Below, piece by piece: positions 8,328 through 15,416 of a stretch of 21,130 bases of DNA. The stretch spans positions 1-21,130 of the forward strand of contig RFOC01000012.1 in assembly GCA_009926815.1 (NCBI GenBank), written 5' to 3'. Every line of letters begins with the position of its first letter. Positions within the stretch are counted from its first letter, which is position 1. The stretch comes from Planctomycetota bacterium. Its GTDB lineage: Bacteria > Planctomycetota > Phycisphaerae > Phycisphaerales > SM1A02. The notes under the pieces are model-generated. The model searched no databases, was not told the DNA's origin, and worked only from the letters and a program-made list of their open reading frames with translations. Made by a program: the position numbers and the translations under genes.

Positions 8328-9038
8328 ATGAGTGCTCCCGTCTCCATCGTCACCGGCGCAGGTTCGGGCATCGGCCGCGCCGCCGCGCGATTGCTCGCCG
8401 AGCGAGGCCACCACGTGGTGCTGGTGGGACGCACCGAGCAGAAGCTGGCGGACGCGTCGGACGAGCTGCGCGTGGTGGGTTCCGGCGACGTCATGTTCGT
8501 CACCGCCGACGTGGCGGACTCCGAGCAGGCCGCCGCCGTGGTGCAGCAGGCCATCGAGCGCTTCGGCCGGGTGGACAACCTGGTGAACGCGGCGGGCGTG
8601 GCCCCCAAGGCCCCGATCGAGCGGACCACCGAGGACCTGCTCGAGCAGGCCTTCTTCATCAACGCCTTCGGCCCGGCCTTCCTGATCGTGGCCTGCTGGC
8701 CGCACTTCCGCGCCCAGAAGAGCGGCTGCGTGGTGAACGTGAGCACCATCGGCGTCATGGACCCCTTCCCGGGCTTCTTCGCCTACGCGGCCAGCAAGGC
8801 GGCCATGGACTCCTTCACCCGGAGCGTGGCGCGCGAGGGACGGTCGATCGGCGTGCGCGCGTTCTGCGTGAACCCCGGTGCCGTGGAGACCCCGCTGCTG
8901 CGGAGCAACTTCCCGGTGAACGTGATCCCGCCGGAGAAGGCGCTGCGGCCCGAGGCCGTGGCCGAGGTCATCGTGCACTGCATCGAGGGCAAGCGACAGG
9001 ACGACCACGGCCGCTCGATCGCGCTGCCGAGTCCCTGA
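8328..9038 (+). CDS. Short-chain dehydrogenase/reductase (SDR family)
   Basis: Cytoplasmic NAD(P)-dependent oxidoreductase of the classical SDR type, 236 aa with one Rossmann fold. The cofactor motif TGAGSGIG is at residues 9-16, the NAAG motif follows (VNAAGVA), and the active-site pair is Y153 and K157 in YAASK. Thirteen residues before the tyrosine, where most members have serine, this protein has threonine (NVSTIG). That may still act as the hydroxyl donor. VGRT after the second strand fits an NADP preference, but this is weak. The gene follows rseP by 24 bp with its own strong Shine-Dalgarno, so it is probably in the same operon. Substrate cannot be told; FabG-like carrier-protein reduction is only one possibility. 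It ends 6 bp from the convergent smpB. Confidence 0.9.
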   Translation: MSAPVSIVTGAGSGIGRAAARLLAERGHHVVLVGRTEQKLADASDELRVVGSGDVMFVTADVADSEQAAAVVQQAIERFGRVDNLVNAAGVAPKAPIERTTEDLLEQAFFINAFGPAFLIVACWPHFRAQKSGCVVNVSTIGVMDPFPGFFAYAASKAAMDSFTRSVAREGRSIGVRAFCVNPGAVETPLLRSNFPVNVIPPEKALRPEAVAEVIVHCIEGKRQDDHGRSIALPSP

Positions 9039-9044
9039 GCCCGT

Positions 9045-9515
9045 TCAGCGGCGCTTGCCCATCTCGCGCTCGATGTCGCGGCGGGTCTCCCGCTCCTTGA
9101 TCGCCTGTCGCTTGTCCGCCTTCTTGCGGCCCAGCGCCACGCCCACCAGCAGCTTGGCCACCCCGTTCTTGAAGTGGATCTTGAGCGGCACCAGCGATGC
9201 GCCCTTGGCCTGCATGGCCAGGGCCATCTTGCGGATCTCGGCGGCATGGGCCAGCAGCCGGCGAACCCGGGTGGGCGGGTGCTGCCGATCCCGACCCGCC
9301 GGGGGGTATTCCGAGATATGGGCCCCGTGCAGCTCCAGGGTGGGTGGCTCGGAGCGGGCCATGACGAACCCCTCGGCGATGCTGGCCTGGCCCGCCCGGA
9401 TGCTCTTGATCTCCGTGCCCCGGAGCACCATGCCGCACTCGTAGGTATCCCCGATCTGGAAGTCGTGTCTCGCCTTCCGGTTCTCGATCTCGGGTTCGTG
9501 GGTGGGCTTGGCCAT
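9045..9515 (-). CDS. smpB: SsrA-binding protein SmpB
   Basis: Partner of tmRNA in trans-translation: it binds the tRNA-like end of tmRNA and places it in the decoding site of stalled ribosomes. The 156-aa product is the family's usual length. It shows the oligonucleotide-binding barrel signatures HDFQIGDTYECGMVLRGTEI near the N-terminus, SIRAGQASIAEGF, and HFKNGVAKLLVGVALGRKK. A basic tail follows, rich in Lys/Arg/Glu (DKRQAIKERETRRDIEREMG), that reads the empty mRNA channel. The ATG at 9515 gives MAKPTHEPEIENRKA. No Shine-Dalgarno precedes it; instead there is a run of eight C on the coding strand. The gene converges with the SDR gene (6-bp gap) and diverges from the protease. No tmRNA gene is in the window. 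Confidence 0.97.
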   Translation of the reverse strand: MAKPTHEPEIENRKARHDFQIGDTYECGMVLRGTEIKSIRAGQASIAEGFVMARSEPPTLELHGAHISEYPPAGRDRQHPPTRVRRLLAHAAEIRKMALAMQAKGASLVPLKIHFKNGVAKLLVGVALGRKKADKRQAIKERETRRDIEREMGKRR

Positions 9516-9592
9516 GGCTGGGGGGGGCGACTTTTCGGAACTTTTCGAAGGACGGAGGTTGCCCCGCGGCGGAACTCGGCCAAGATAGCGGC
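9516..9592. promoter_or_regulatory. Divergent smpB/protease intergenic region with 10-bp-period direct repeat
   Basis: These 77 bp must hold the start signals for both genes. ACTTTTCG occurs at 9530-9537 and again at 9540-9547, so both copies face the same side of the helix. The same octamer overlaps the -10-like element before the YihY-family gene (15407-15414). A G8 run is at 9520-9527. For the protease, CAAGAT (9581-9586) is a weak -10 candidate 6 nt before the ATG. Confidence 0.35.
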
Positions 9593-11220
9593 ATGAAGCG
9601 CGCCCCCCACGCCGCGGCTGTCGGTTTGATCGCCATCGCAACGTCCCTGGCTCTTGCCGGGGCTCCAAAGGGCCTGAGCGGTGTCGGCCCCCAGTTGCCA
9701 CCCGTGGACGCAGCCCCCGATGGCGTGGATGCCGGGCAAGTCGGTCCTCGGGAGCGATTCCTGCAGACCTTCCCCACGGGCGGCTTCGTGGACCTCGGGC
9801 CACGCATTCGCCGCGTGTGGGGAACCACCTTCTCGCGTGGCCGATCGCCCTCGGAGAGCGTGACCCGGTTCTACCGCGAGTGGTCCGGGCTGTGGGACGT
9901 GAAGGCCTCCGACCTCGTCGCGGTCGGTCCATTCGAGGACGGAGCCCACACGGTGCCGCTGGTGGGCATCGAGGGCACCGATGGCGCCAGTGAATTCACG
10001 GGCGTGTACTTCACCCAGACGGTCATGGGCGTACCCGTCTTCCGCGCCTACGGCTGGGGCCTGGTGCGGAATGAACGCGATTTTCCCATGGTGCTCGGTG
10101 GCGGGACGCTGCGTCCGGTGGGCGATCTGGCCGACCGCATGGCCGGCCGCGACCTGAATCCGGCGAACCTGGACGCGGGCCTCTACGCGGGCGCAGCGCT
10201 GGCCGAATTCGATGAGCCGCCGGTCACGACCTCGCCCCGCTACGTCATCTGGGCCGGCATCGATGATGACATCCAGAAAGCTCGCCTCGCCGTGGAGTTC
10301 GTGGCCGAGGCCGGCGCCGGACAGGGCGACCCCGACGCCTACCGCAAGGTGCAGTTCGTGACCGACGCCGACACGGGCGAGGTGCTGCATCGCGAGAGCC
10401 TGGTTCGGCATGTGGTGACCGGGACCGTGACGGGCCTGGCCACGGACGGCTTCGGCGCCGACACATGCGCCAACGAGTCCAGCAAGCCGATGCCGCACAT
10501 CGAGGTGAAGACCGGCACCACGACGGTGTATGCGGATGCGTCCGGCAACTACTCGATCCCGGCCGGCGCCTCGGGCGCGACCTACACGACCCGACTGGTG
10601 GGACGGTACTTCACCACCACCAACAACAGCGCGGCCACCGTGTCGCTGAGCACCACCGCGAACGACGGAGCCACCTGGAACCCCGTGTTCAATGCGGCCA
10701 ACACGTCCGCCACCGAACGGGCCCAGGTGAACGCGTACTACATGGCCAACCTCATGCGGGACCTGTGCGTGTCCGTGTCGCCCAGCTTTCCGAGCGTGTC
10801 CACCCAGACCAACGCGTTCCAGGTGAACTGCAACCTGGCCAGCACCTGCAACGCGTACTACGTCAGCAGCACGATCAACTTCTATGTCTCGGGCGGTGGC
10901 TGCGCCAACACCGCCTTCGGGGACGTGGTGGCCCACGAGTACGGCCACAACATCGTGGAGAAGGGTGGCTCGGGACAGCAGGCCTACGGCGAGGGCATGG
11001 GCGATATCTGTGGCCTGCTCCTCTCCGACGATCCGCGGACAGGCGTGGGCTTCCAGACCTGCAGCACGGGCATCCGCACCGCATCGAACACCTGCCAGTA
11101 CAGCGCGACCAGCTGCTCGAGCTGCGGAAGCGCGATCCACACCTGTGGCCAGCTGATCTCGGGCTGCGTGTGGGACCTGCGGAACCTGTTCCTGGCGAAG
11201 TACCCGTCCAATGGCTTCAC
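9593..11220 (+). CDS. Secreted gluzincin-type zinc metalloprotease, N-terminal part (frame broken near 11,215)
   Basis: N-terminal portion of a large exported protease. MKRAPHAAAVGLIAIATSLALAG is a Sec-type signal peptide. Residues about 80-180 resemble the FTP/PepSY propeptides of thermolysin- and fungalysin-like enzymes (ESVTRFYREW, GVYFTQTVMGVPVFRAYG). The catalytic motif HEYGH is H448-H452, and the likely third zinc ligand is E467 in GEGMGD, spaced HExxH-x14-E. That spacing is shorter than I recall for M4 or M36, so the exact family is left open. Several cysteines follow (SATSCSSCGSAIHTCGQ). At about 11,211-11,226 sensible sequence stops in this frame. The frame then runs on as low-quality Arg/Pro/His-rich sequence to 11737, while the true continuation is in the +1 frame. 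Read it together with 11211-12431 as one gene. Confidence 0.85.
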
Positions 11221-12431
11221 TCGCCATCAATGCCGTTCCCCTGCACGCCGGCCAGAGCGACATCGCCCAGGACATCACGGTCGACTACCTGACCCTGAAC
11301 GACACCGATGGCAACATCAGCAATGGCACGCCGGACTACACCGAGATCGCCCAGGCGTTCGGTGCCCACGGTCTGCCTGCGCCGACCCTGTCCCTCCTGA
11401 ACATCTCGTTCCCCTCGGGCACACCCTCCACCGCCAGCCCCTCCGGCACGACCCCGGTGACGGTGCAGGTGGATCCGCTGGCGGGAACCCCCAGCGGCAC
11501 GGTGACCCTGAACGTGAAGGTCGGAGCGGCCACCACCTACACGGCGTATCCCATGACGGCGATCGGCGGCAGCCAGTACCGGGCCAACCTGCCCGCCTCC
11601 ACCTGCACCAGCCTGCTCTCCTGGTACGTGGAGGCCACCACCACGAACAGCGTGGCGGTGCGGAACCCGAGCAATGCGCCGACCACCCTGCTCACCTCCA
11701 CCTCCGCCACCTCGGTCGCCACGGCGTTCACCGATGACGTGGAGACCGTGAAGGGCTGGACGCTCGGCATCACCGGTGACACGGCGACAGCCGGTCAGTG
11801 GACCCGTGGCAATCCAGTGGGCACCACGGCACAGCCGGAGAATCCGCGCAGTGGCAGCAACTGCTTCTTCACGGGACAGGGCACGGTGGGCGGCGCCGCC
11901 GGTGCCGCGGACGTGGACGGCGGCCGCACCACGCTGCTCTCGCCCGTGTTCGACCTGACTGGCGCCAGCGCCGCGGTGCTGAGCCTGTACTACTGGCACA
12001 GCAACAACGGCGGCGCACTTCCCAACGAGGATCCGCTGCTGATCCAGGCCAGTGCCAACGGCACCACGTGGGTCCAGCTGGACTCGATCAACACCAACCT
12101 GAACGCCTGGGCGCTGAAGGAGTACCGCCTCGACCAGTTCATCACGCTGGGACCGACGGTGCGGGTCCGCGTGATCTCGCTCGATGAGGGCGCCGGCGGA
12201 AGCCTGGTGGAGTCCGCGGTCGACGACATCACGGTCACGGCGATTGGCTGCCAGTCCCCCTGCCCGTCCGACATCGACGGCAACGGCATCGTGGATGCCG
12301 GCGACATCGGCGTGCTGCTGCTCGCCTTCGGCAACTGCAGTGGTGCCTGCCCGTCCGACATCGACGGCAACGGCATCGTGGACGCCGGCGACATCGGCGT
12401 GATGCTGCTGGCCTTCGGCAACTGCCCGTGA
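11211..12431 (+). CDS. Secreted metalloprotease, C-terminal part, with two dockerin-like repeats
   Basis: Continuation of the protease in the +1 frame. It should join the upstream part as YPSNGF then LAINAVPLHAGQSDIAQ. The ATG at 11211 is internal, with no ribosome-binding site or signal peptide, so an independent gene is unlikely. In order: the end of the catalytic domain (DYLTLNDTDGNISNGTPDYT, EIAQAFGAHGLP); an Ig/fibronectin-like stretch rich in Ser/Thr/Pro; a beta-sandwich (DDVETVKGWTLG to VDDITVTA) resembling MAM or carbohydrate-binding jellyrolls; and a tail of two near-identical repeats. Each tail repeat begins CPSDIDGNGIVDAGDIG, a calcium-loop pattern of dockerin type I. The joined protein would be about 945 aa, exported and perhaps attached to a surface partner through its tail. 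Whether the break is biological or a sequencing error cannot be told here. Confidence 0.85.
   Translation: MASLAINAVPLHAGQSDIAQDITVDYLTLNDTDGNISNGTPDYTEIAQAFGAHGLPAPTLSLLNISFPSGTPSTASPSGTTPVTVQVDPLAGTPSGTVTLNVKVGAATTYTAYPMTAIGGSQYRANLPASTCTSLLSWYVEATTTNSVAVRNPSNAPTTLLTSTSATSVATAFTDDVETVKGWTLGITGDTATAGQWTRGNPVGTTAQPENPRSGSNCFFTGQGTVGGAAGAADVDGGRTTLLSPVFDLTGASAAVLSLYYWHSNNGGALPNEDPLLIQASANGTTWVQLDSINTNLNAWALKEYRLDQFITLGPTVRVRVISLDEGAGGSLVESAVDDITVTAIGCQSPCPSDIDGNGIVDAGDIGVLLLAFGNCSGACPSDIDGNGIVDAGDIGVMLLAFGNCP
12261..12428 (+). repeat. Two near-identical dockerin-like repeats
   Basis: Unit 1 (12261-12347, 29 codons) and unit 2 (12348-12428) match over their first 26 codons with very few base changes (GAT/GAC, CTG/ATG, CTC/CTG). 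Both encode CPSDIDGNGIVDAGDIG followed by a hydrophobic LLLAFGNC or MLLAFGNC. The near identity at DNA level points to recent duplication or gene conversion. Confidence 0.85.
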
Positions 12432-12456
12432 TCGTCCGAGGCATCCCCTGAACCCC

Positions 12457-12491
12457 AGCGGGCGGCCGCCATGGCCGCCCGCTCACGTTTT
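12457..12491 (+). terminator. Intrinsic terminator after the protease gene
   Basis: A perfect 11-bp stem, AGCGGGCGGCC (12457-12467) with GGCCGCCCGCT (12473-12483), encloses a GCCAT loop. CACGTTTT follows. It sits 25 bp after the protease stop and upstream of tRNA-Leu, a natural transcript boundary. It is the clearest rho-independent terminator in the window, although the T-run is short. Confidence 0.8.
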
Positions 12492-12522
12492 GCGGGCGGA
12501 TGCGGTCCAGGCCGGCTTGGGC

Positions 12523-12528
12523 TACACT
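12523..12528 (+). promoter_or_regulatory. Candidate -10 element of tRNA-Leu
   Basis: TACACT lies 26 bp before the mature tRNA 5' end and downstream of the protease terminator, which gives a precursor leader of about 20 nt. No good -35 is seen at 16-18 bp. The hexamer recurs before two other genes in this window. Confidence 0.4.
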
Positions 12529-12554
12529 TGTCGCCCCGGTCACGGGACCGGCTT

Positions 12555-12638
12555 GCCCAGGTGGCGGAATTGGCAGACGCGCCAGCTTGAGGTGCTGGTG
12601 GGAGCAATCCCTTGGAGGTTCGAGTCCTCTTCTGGGCA
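12555..12638 (+). tRNA. tRNA-Leu (anticodon GAG)
   Basis: The cloverleaf is complete by eye. The acceptor stem GCCCAGG pairs with TCTGGGC (one G-U pair) and the discriminator base is A12638. The anticodon stem CCAGC/GCTGG holds loop TTGAGGT with anticodon GAG at 12589-12591, which reads CTC and CTT. The T arm is GGAGG-TTCGAGT-CCTCT. A class II long variable arm sits between the anticodon and T arms, as expected for leucine. CCA is not encoded. Confidence 0.97.
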
Positions 12639-12645
12639 TTCCAGC

Positions 12646-12661
12646 CGCGGCGATCGCCGCG
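12646..12661. other. Perfect 16-bp palindrome between tRNA-Leu and queE
   Basis: CGCGGCGATCGCCGCG is its own reverse complement. It begins 7 bases after the tRNA discriminator and ends 8 bases before the queE ATG. As RNA it could fold into a short stem that aids tRNA 3' processing or limits read-through; as DNA it could be a protein-binding site. There is no T-run for a classical terminator. Confidence 0.5.
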
Positions 12662-12669
12662 ATTCACGC

Positions 12670-13386
12670 ATGACGGCCCTTCGCATCCATGATCCGGCCG
12701 CGGCGTCGGGGTCCCTGCGGATCCACGAGACCTTCCACTCCATCCAGGGCGAGGGCAGCCGCGCGGGCATGCCCTGCTTCTTCATCCGATTGGCCGGGTG
12801 CCCCCTCCGCTGCCACTGGTGCGACACCAGCTACGCCTTCCGCGAGGGCGGTCCCCGAACCATTCCCAGCCTGCTGGAGGAGGCCCGCCGCGTGGGCTGT
12901 CCGCTGGTGCAGGTCACCGGCGGGGAGCCGCTGGCGCAGCGCGCGTGCCTGGGCCTGGTGCACGCGCTCTGCGATGCCGGATTCGAGACCACCATCGAGA
13001 CGAGCGGGGCGCTGGACATCTCGACGCTTGACGCCCGCTGCGTGCGCATCATGGACCTCAAGTGCCCCGGCAGTGGCGAGGCGGACCGGAACCTGTGGGG
13101 CAACCTGGCCCACCTGACCCGGCGCGACGAGGTGAAGTTCGTCATCGCCGACCGCGCCGACTACGAATGGGCGCGGGACTGCATGGCCAGGCACGGCCTG
13201 GCGGAACGCGTGGGCTGCGTGCTGATGAGCGCCGCGTGGGCGCAGGCCGGCAACGACGAGATCCGGGGAAGTCCCGGGCTTGCGGCACGCGACCTGGCGG
13301 CATGGATCCTGGCCGACCGGCTGCCGGTTCGGATGCAGAGCCAGCTGCACAAGGTGATCTGGGATCCGCAGACGCGCGGGGTGTGA
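12670..13386 (+). CDS. queE: 7-carboxy-7-deazaguanine synthase
   Basis: Radical-SAM enzyme that contracts 6-carboxytetrahydropterin to 7-carboxy-7-deazaguanine, a step on the way to preQ0 and queuosine in tRNA. The product is 238 aa. HSIQGEG near the N-terminus is the usual substrate-binding signature. The iron-sulfur cluster cysteines are C44, C48 and C51 in CPLRCHWC. VTGGEPLAQ is the SAM-binding GGEP motif. The ATG at 12670 was chosen because an earlier in-frame start would run through the tRNA gene; no Shine-Dalgarno precedes it. It lies 31 bp after tRNA-Leu and may be co-transcribed with it. No queC, queD or queF is in the window. It converges with the DUF429 gene across 4 bp. Confidence 0.93.
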   Translation: MTALRIHDPAAASGSLRIHETFHSIQGEGSRAGMPCFFIRLAGCPLRCHWCDTSYAFREGGPRTIPSLLEEARRVGCPLVQVTGGEPLAQRACLGLVHALCDAGFETTIETSGALDISTLDARCVRIMDLKCPGSGEADRNLWGNLAHLTRRDEVKFVIADRADYEWARDCMARHGLAERVGCVLMSAAWAQAGNDEIRGSPGLAARDLAAWILADRLPVRMQSQLHKVIWDPQTRGV

Positions 13387-13390
13387 CCGC

Positions 13391-14140
13391 TCAGTAGACC
13401 CACGCCTCCACCAGGGCTTCCGCCGGCGGAACGCACTGCAGCGGATCCAGGGTGAGCAGCATGGCATCCAGCAGATCGCCCTCGGTGTCGGACTCGGCCG
13501 CCTCGGCCATCTCGCGTGGCACCACCACGCTTCTTCGGCCCAGCCGCTGCAGCAGATCCGCGCGGACCCGCCGCGGCGGCTCGCCGGAACCCTTGTAGCC
13601 GTGATCCGGCCAGCCCAGCAGGCGAAGGAGACTGGCGGGACACCCCTCGCAGACGGTCACGGGCGAATCGCCGGCCATGACCGGCTCGATGCGGATGCCG
13701 GCCTCCGCCAGCGGCCCGAGCACCTCGGCGATCAGCGTCCAGGTCTGCTTGAACACCCGCAGGTTCATGGGCGCCATGGGTGTGTGGAACGCGTGGTCGC
13801 AGATGCGCCGCGGCTCCCTGCGATCCGCCTGCCGGAGTTCGCTCCGCCACCGCCGTGGGGACCCGAAGCCGGCCATCCACGCCGCCATGGCCTTCCAGGA
13901 CGGCTCCACCTCGGCGCGGCGAAGCGTCTCCAGGGGCAGGCCGAAGGGCGCATCGATGCGCACCAGGTGCTGGCCTCCATCGGCCGCGAGCTCCAGGATC
14001 CGCCGGACCAGGCCACGACGATCGAAACGCCCCTGCTGGCGGATGGGAGTGCGCGGCGCGTCCAGGTCCCTGGAGACCATGCGGATCTTGGCGGCGCCGC
14101 CCGCGTCGGCTCCGGAGAAATCCACGCCGTGCAGGATCAC
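13391..14140 (-). CDS. DUF429 family protein (predicted RNase H-like nuclease)
   Basis: Protein of about 249 aa resembling DUF429, a family predicted from fold to have an RNase H-like core; its reaction is not known to me. HGVDFSGADAGGAAKI at the N-terminus is the characteristic first strand with an acidic residue. IDAPFGLP and, toward the C-terminus, DTEGDLLDAML carry further acidic positions expected of such a core. The start chosen is GTG at 14140, 4 nt after the stop of the FmdB-like gene. An earlier in-frame start (14233) would overlap that gene and adds Arg/Pro-rich sequence not seen in the family. The tight spacing suggests co-expression with the FmdB-like gene. Confidence 0.75.
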   Translation of the reverse strand: MILHGVDFSGADAGGAAKIRMVSRDLDAPRTPIRQQGRFDRRGLVRRILELAADGGQHLVRIDAPFGLPLETLRRAEVEPSWKAMAAWMAGFGSPRRWRSELRQADRREPRRICDHAFHTPMAPMNLRVFKQTWTLIAEVLGPLAEAGIRIEPVMAGDSPVTVCEGCPASLLRLLGWPDHGYKGSGEPPRRVRADLLQRLGRRSVVVPREMAEAAESDTEGDLLDAMLLTLDPLQCVPPAEALVEAWVY

Positions 14141-14144
14141 CCGA

Positions 14145-14375
14145 TCAGTTCCGTCCGCAGGCGGACTGCGGCTTGCCGCACGGGCAGCACCCACCCATGG
14201 GCAGCGAGGTCGCGCCAGACTGGGCCGCGCCACTCACGCCGAACACGCTGTGCCGCCGCGCGAAGCGTCGTCCCTTGCCTGCGGGATCCTCCACCGGCTT
14301 GTCGGCGTCCGACATGGGGCGCAGCAACTCGATCACCTCGCCGTCGGCCTCGCAGACGTACTCGTAGATGGGCAT
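14145..14375 (-). CDS. FmdB-like small protein with altered zinc-ribbon cysteines
   Basis: Small protein (76 aa) beginning MPIYEYVCEADGEVIELL, the hallmark of FmdB-type putative regulators, which are normally zinc ribbons with two CxxC pairs. Here the first pair is reduced to one cysteine (CEAD) and the second is replaced by PVEDPAGKG. The C-terminus instead has a compact cysteine group, GGCCPCGKPQSAC, which might bind metal. Function is unknown even for canonical members. It lies 32 bp downstream of the rluB-type gene and 4 bp upstream of the DUF429 start. No Shine-Dalgarno is visible; a promoter-like TTGATC-N18-TAGCAT ends 6 nt before the ATG, and a 14-bp palindrome (14372-14385) covers the start codon. 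Confidence 0.75.
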   Translation of the reverse strand: MPIYEYVCEADGEVIELLRPMSDADKPVEDPAGKGRRFARRHSVFGVSGAAQSGATSLPMGGCCPCGKPQSACGRN

Positions 14376-14381
14376 GTCGAC

Positions 14382-14411
14382 ATGCTACGCCGCCGCGGCA
14401 GCGCGGATCAA
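14382..14411 (-). promoter_or_regulatory. Promoter candidate for the FmdB-like gene, possibly leaderless
   Basis: On the minus strand, TTGATC (14406-14411) and TAGCAT (14382-14387) are 18 bp apart, the best -35/-10 pair in the window. TAGCAT ends 6 nt before the ATG at 14375, so transcription would start at or next to the start codon. The palindrome GCATGTCGACATGC (14372-14385) overlaps both. Confidence 0.45.
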
Positions 14412-15376
14412 CGCGTCCGCCGGGTTCGTGGACCGCCGCGACGGGGACCGCGCGGAGCCTTGCCCCCGCGGCGATCGGCTGCCGCAGCACCCCCGCGAGT
14501 GCGCGAGGCCGGGGCCAGGTCGAGCGAGGCGGAAGCGCCGCGGGAGGATCCGGCGCCGCGTTCGTCGCGACGGGCCCGATCGGCCGCCGGACGGAAGGCC
14601 GCCTCGCGCAGCTCGCGAAGTTCCTGCGAGGTCAGCTCGCGCCACGCGCCGACGCCAATGCCCTTCAGGCGCAGCGGCCCCATGCTCACTCGGCGCAAGC
14701 GCCGCACCGGATGCCCCAGCCGAAGCATCATGCGGCGGATCTGGCGGTTGCGGCCCTCGCGCAGCTCCATCAGCAACGTGGTCTTGGTGCCGTCGCGTCC
14801 GAGCAGCTTCAGCCGACTGCGCCCGGTGCGCGTCCCGGGCTCGTCGCGCTCGGGCAGGAAGACGCCCTCGCTGAGCTGGCGGACCGCCGCATCATCCAGC
14901 CGACCGCTCACGGTGACCTCGTAGGTCTTGTGCACCTCGAAGCGGGGATGCGTGAGCCGGTTGGCCAGCTCGCCGTCGTTGGTCAGCAGCAGAAGGCCGC
15001 TGGAATCCATGTCCAGCCGGCCCACGGGGAAGATCCTCGCCTTCAACGGGTGGTCGATCAGGTCGATCGCGCGGCGCCGGCCCTCGGGATCCTCGTTCGT
15101 GCACACGATGCCCTTGGGCTTGAAGAGCATGATGTAGACGTGCTGCTCGGCGCGCCGAAGCGGACGCCCGTCCACCTCGATGCGGTCCTCGGCAGGATTC
15201 ACCCATGCAGGCAGACCGTCGAGCACCACGCCATTCACCTTGACGCGGCCCTCCTCGACCATGGCCTCGCAATCGCGGCGGCTGGCCACGCCGGCGGCCG
15301 CCAGCACCTTCTGGATGCGCTCGCCGCGCCGGTCGTCGTTGAACGGATGCGATGGACCTCGTCGCTGGCGTGGCAT
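14408..15376 (-). CDS. rluB: 23S rRNA pseudouridine synthase, RluB/RsuA family
   Basis: Converts a specific uridine to pseudouridine in large-subunit rRNA (RluB acts at position 2605 in E. coli). The protein is 322 aa. An S4 RNA-binding domain is at about 18-70 (RIQKVLAAAGVASRRDCE), then the catalytic core with GRLDMDSSGLLLLTNDGE, where D122 is the nucleophile. HKTYEVTV and REGRNRQIRRM follow, both typical of the RsuA/RluB branch. RluB, RluE, RluF and RsuA are hard to separate by eye; S4 plus the long tail favours RluB. Residues about 250-322 form an Arg/Gly/Ala-rich tail, probably extra RNA-binding surface. The ATG at 15376 gives MPRQRRGPSHPF. It has no Shine-Dalgarno but has TACCAT 9 nt upstream. 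It diverges from the YihY-family gene across 40 bp. Confidence 0.9.
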   Translation of the reverse strand: MPRQRRGPSHPFNDDRRGERIQKVLAAAGVASRRDCEAMVEEGRVKVNGVVLDGLPAWVNPAEDRIEVDGRPLRRAEQHVYIMLFKPKGIVCTNEDPEGRRRAIDLIDHPLKARIFPVGRLDMDSSGLLLLTNDGELANRLTHPRFEVHKTYEVTVSGRLDDAAVRQLSEGVFLPERDEPGTRTGRSRLKLLGRDGTKTTLLMELREGRNRQIRRMMLRLGHPVRRLRRVSMGPLRLKGIGVGAWRELTSQELRELREAAFRPAADRARRDERGAGSSRGASASLDLAPASRTRGGAAAADRRGGKAPRGPRRGGPRTRRTR

Positions 15377-15385
15377 GGGACCGGG

Positions 15386-15391
15386 ATGGTA
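15386..15391 (-). promoter_or_regulatory. Candidate -10 element of the rluB-type gene
   Basis: On the minus strand TACCAT ends 9 nt before the ATG at 15376, which implies a transcript starting very near the start codon. The same hexamer at the same distance precedes nuoB. No clear -35 is seen. Confidence 0.35.
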
Positions 15392-15403
15392 CGCGCCCGC
15401 CCG

Positions 15404-15409
15404 TACACT
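15404..15409 (+). promoter_or_regulatory. Candidate -10 element of the YihY-family gene
   Basis: TACACT ends 7 nt before the ATG at 15417, so the expected transcription start would coincide with the start codon. No Shine-Dalgarno is present. The -35 region is GC-rich and not recognisable. Confidence 0.4.
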
Positions 15410-15416
15410 TTTCGGC

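Noticed and set aside
11211..12431. Independent second gene starting at ATG 11211
   Set aside because: It has no ribosome-binding site or signal peptide, and its first residues continue the protease catalytic domain. A frame break in one gene explains it better.
12490..12669. Extended queE start upstream of 12670
   Set aside because: The in-frame extension runs through the tRNA-Leu gene and is not like QueE.
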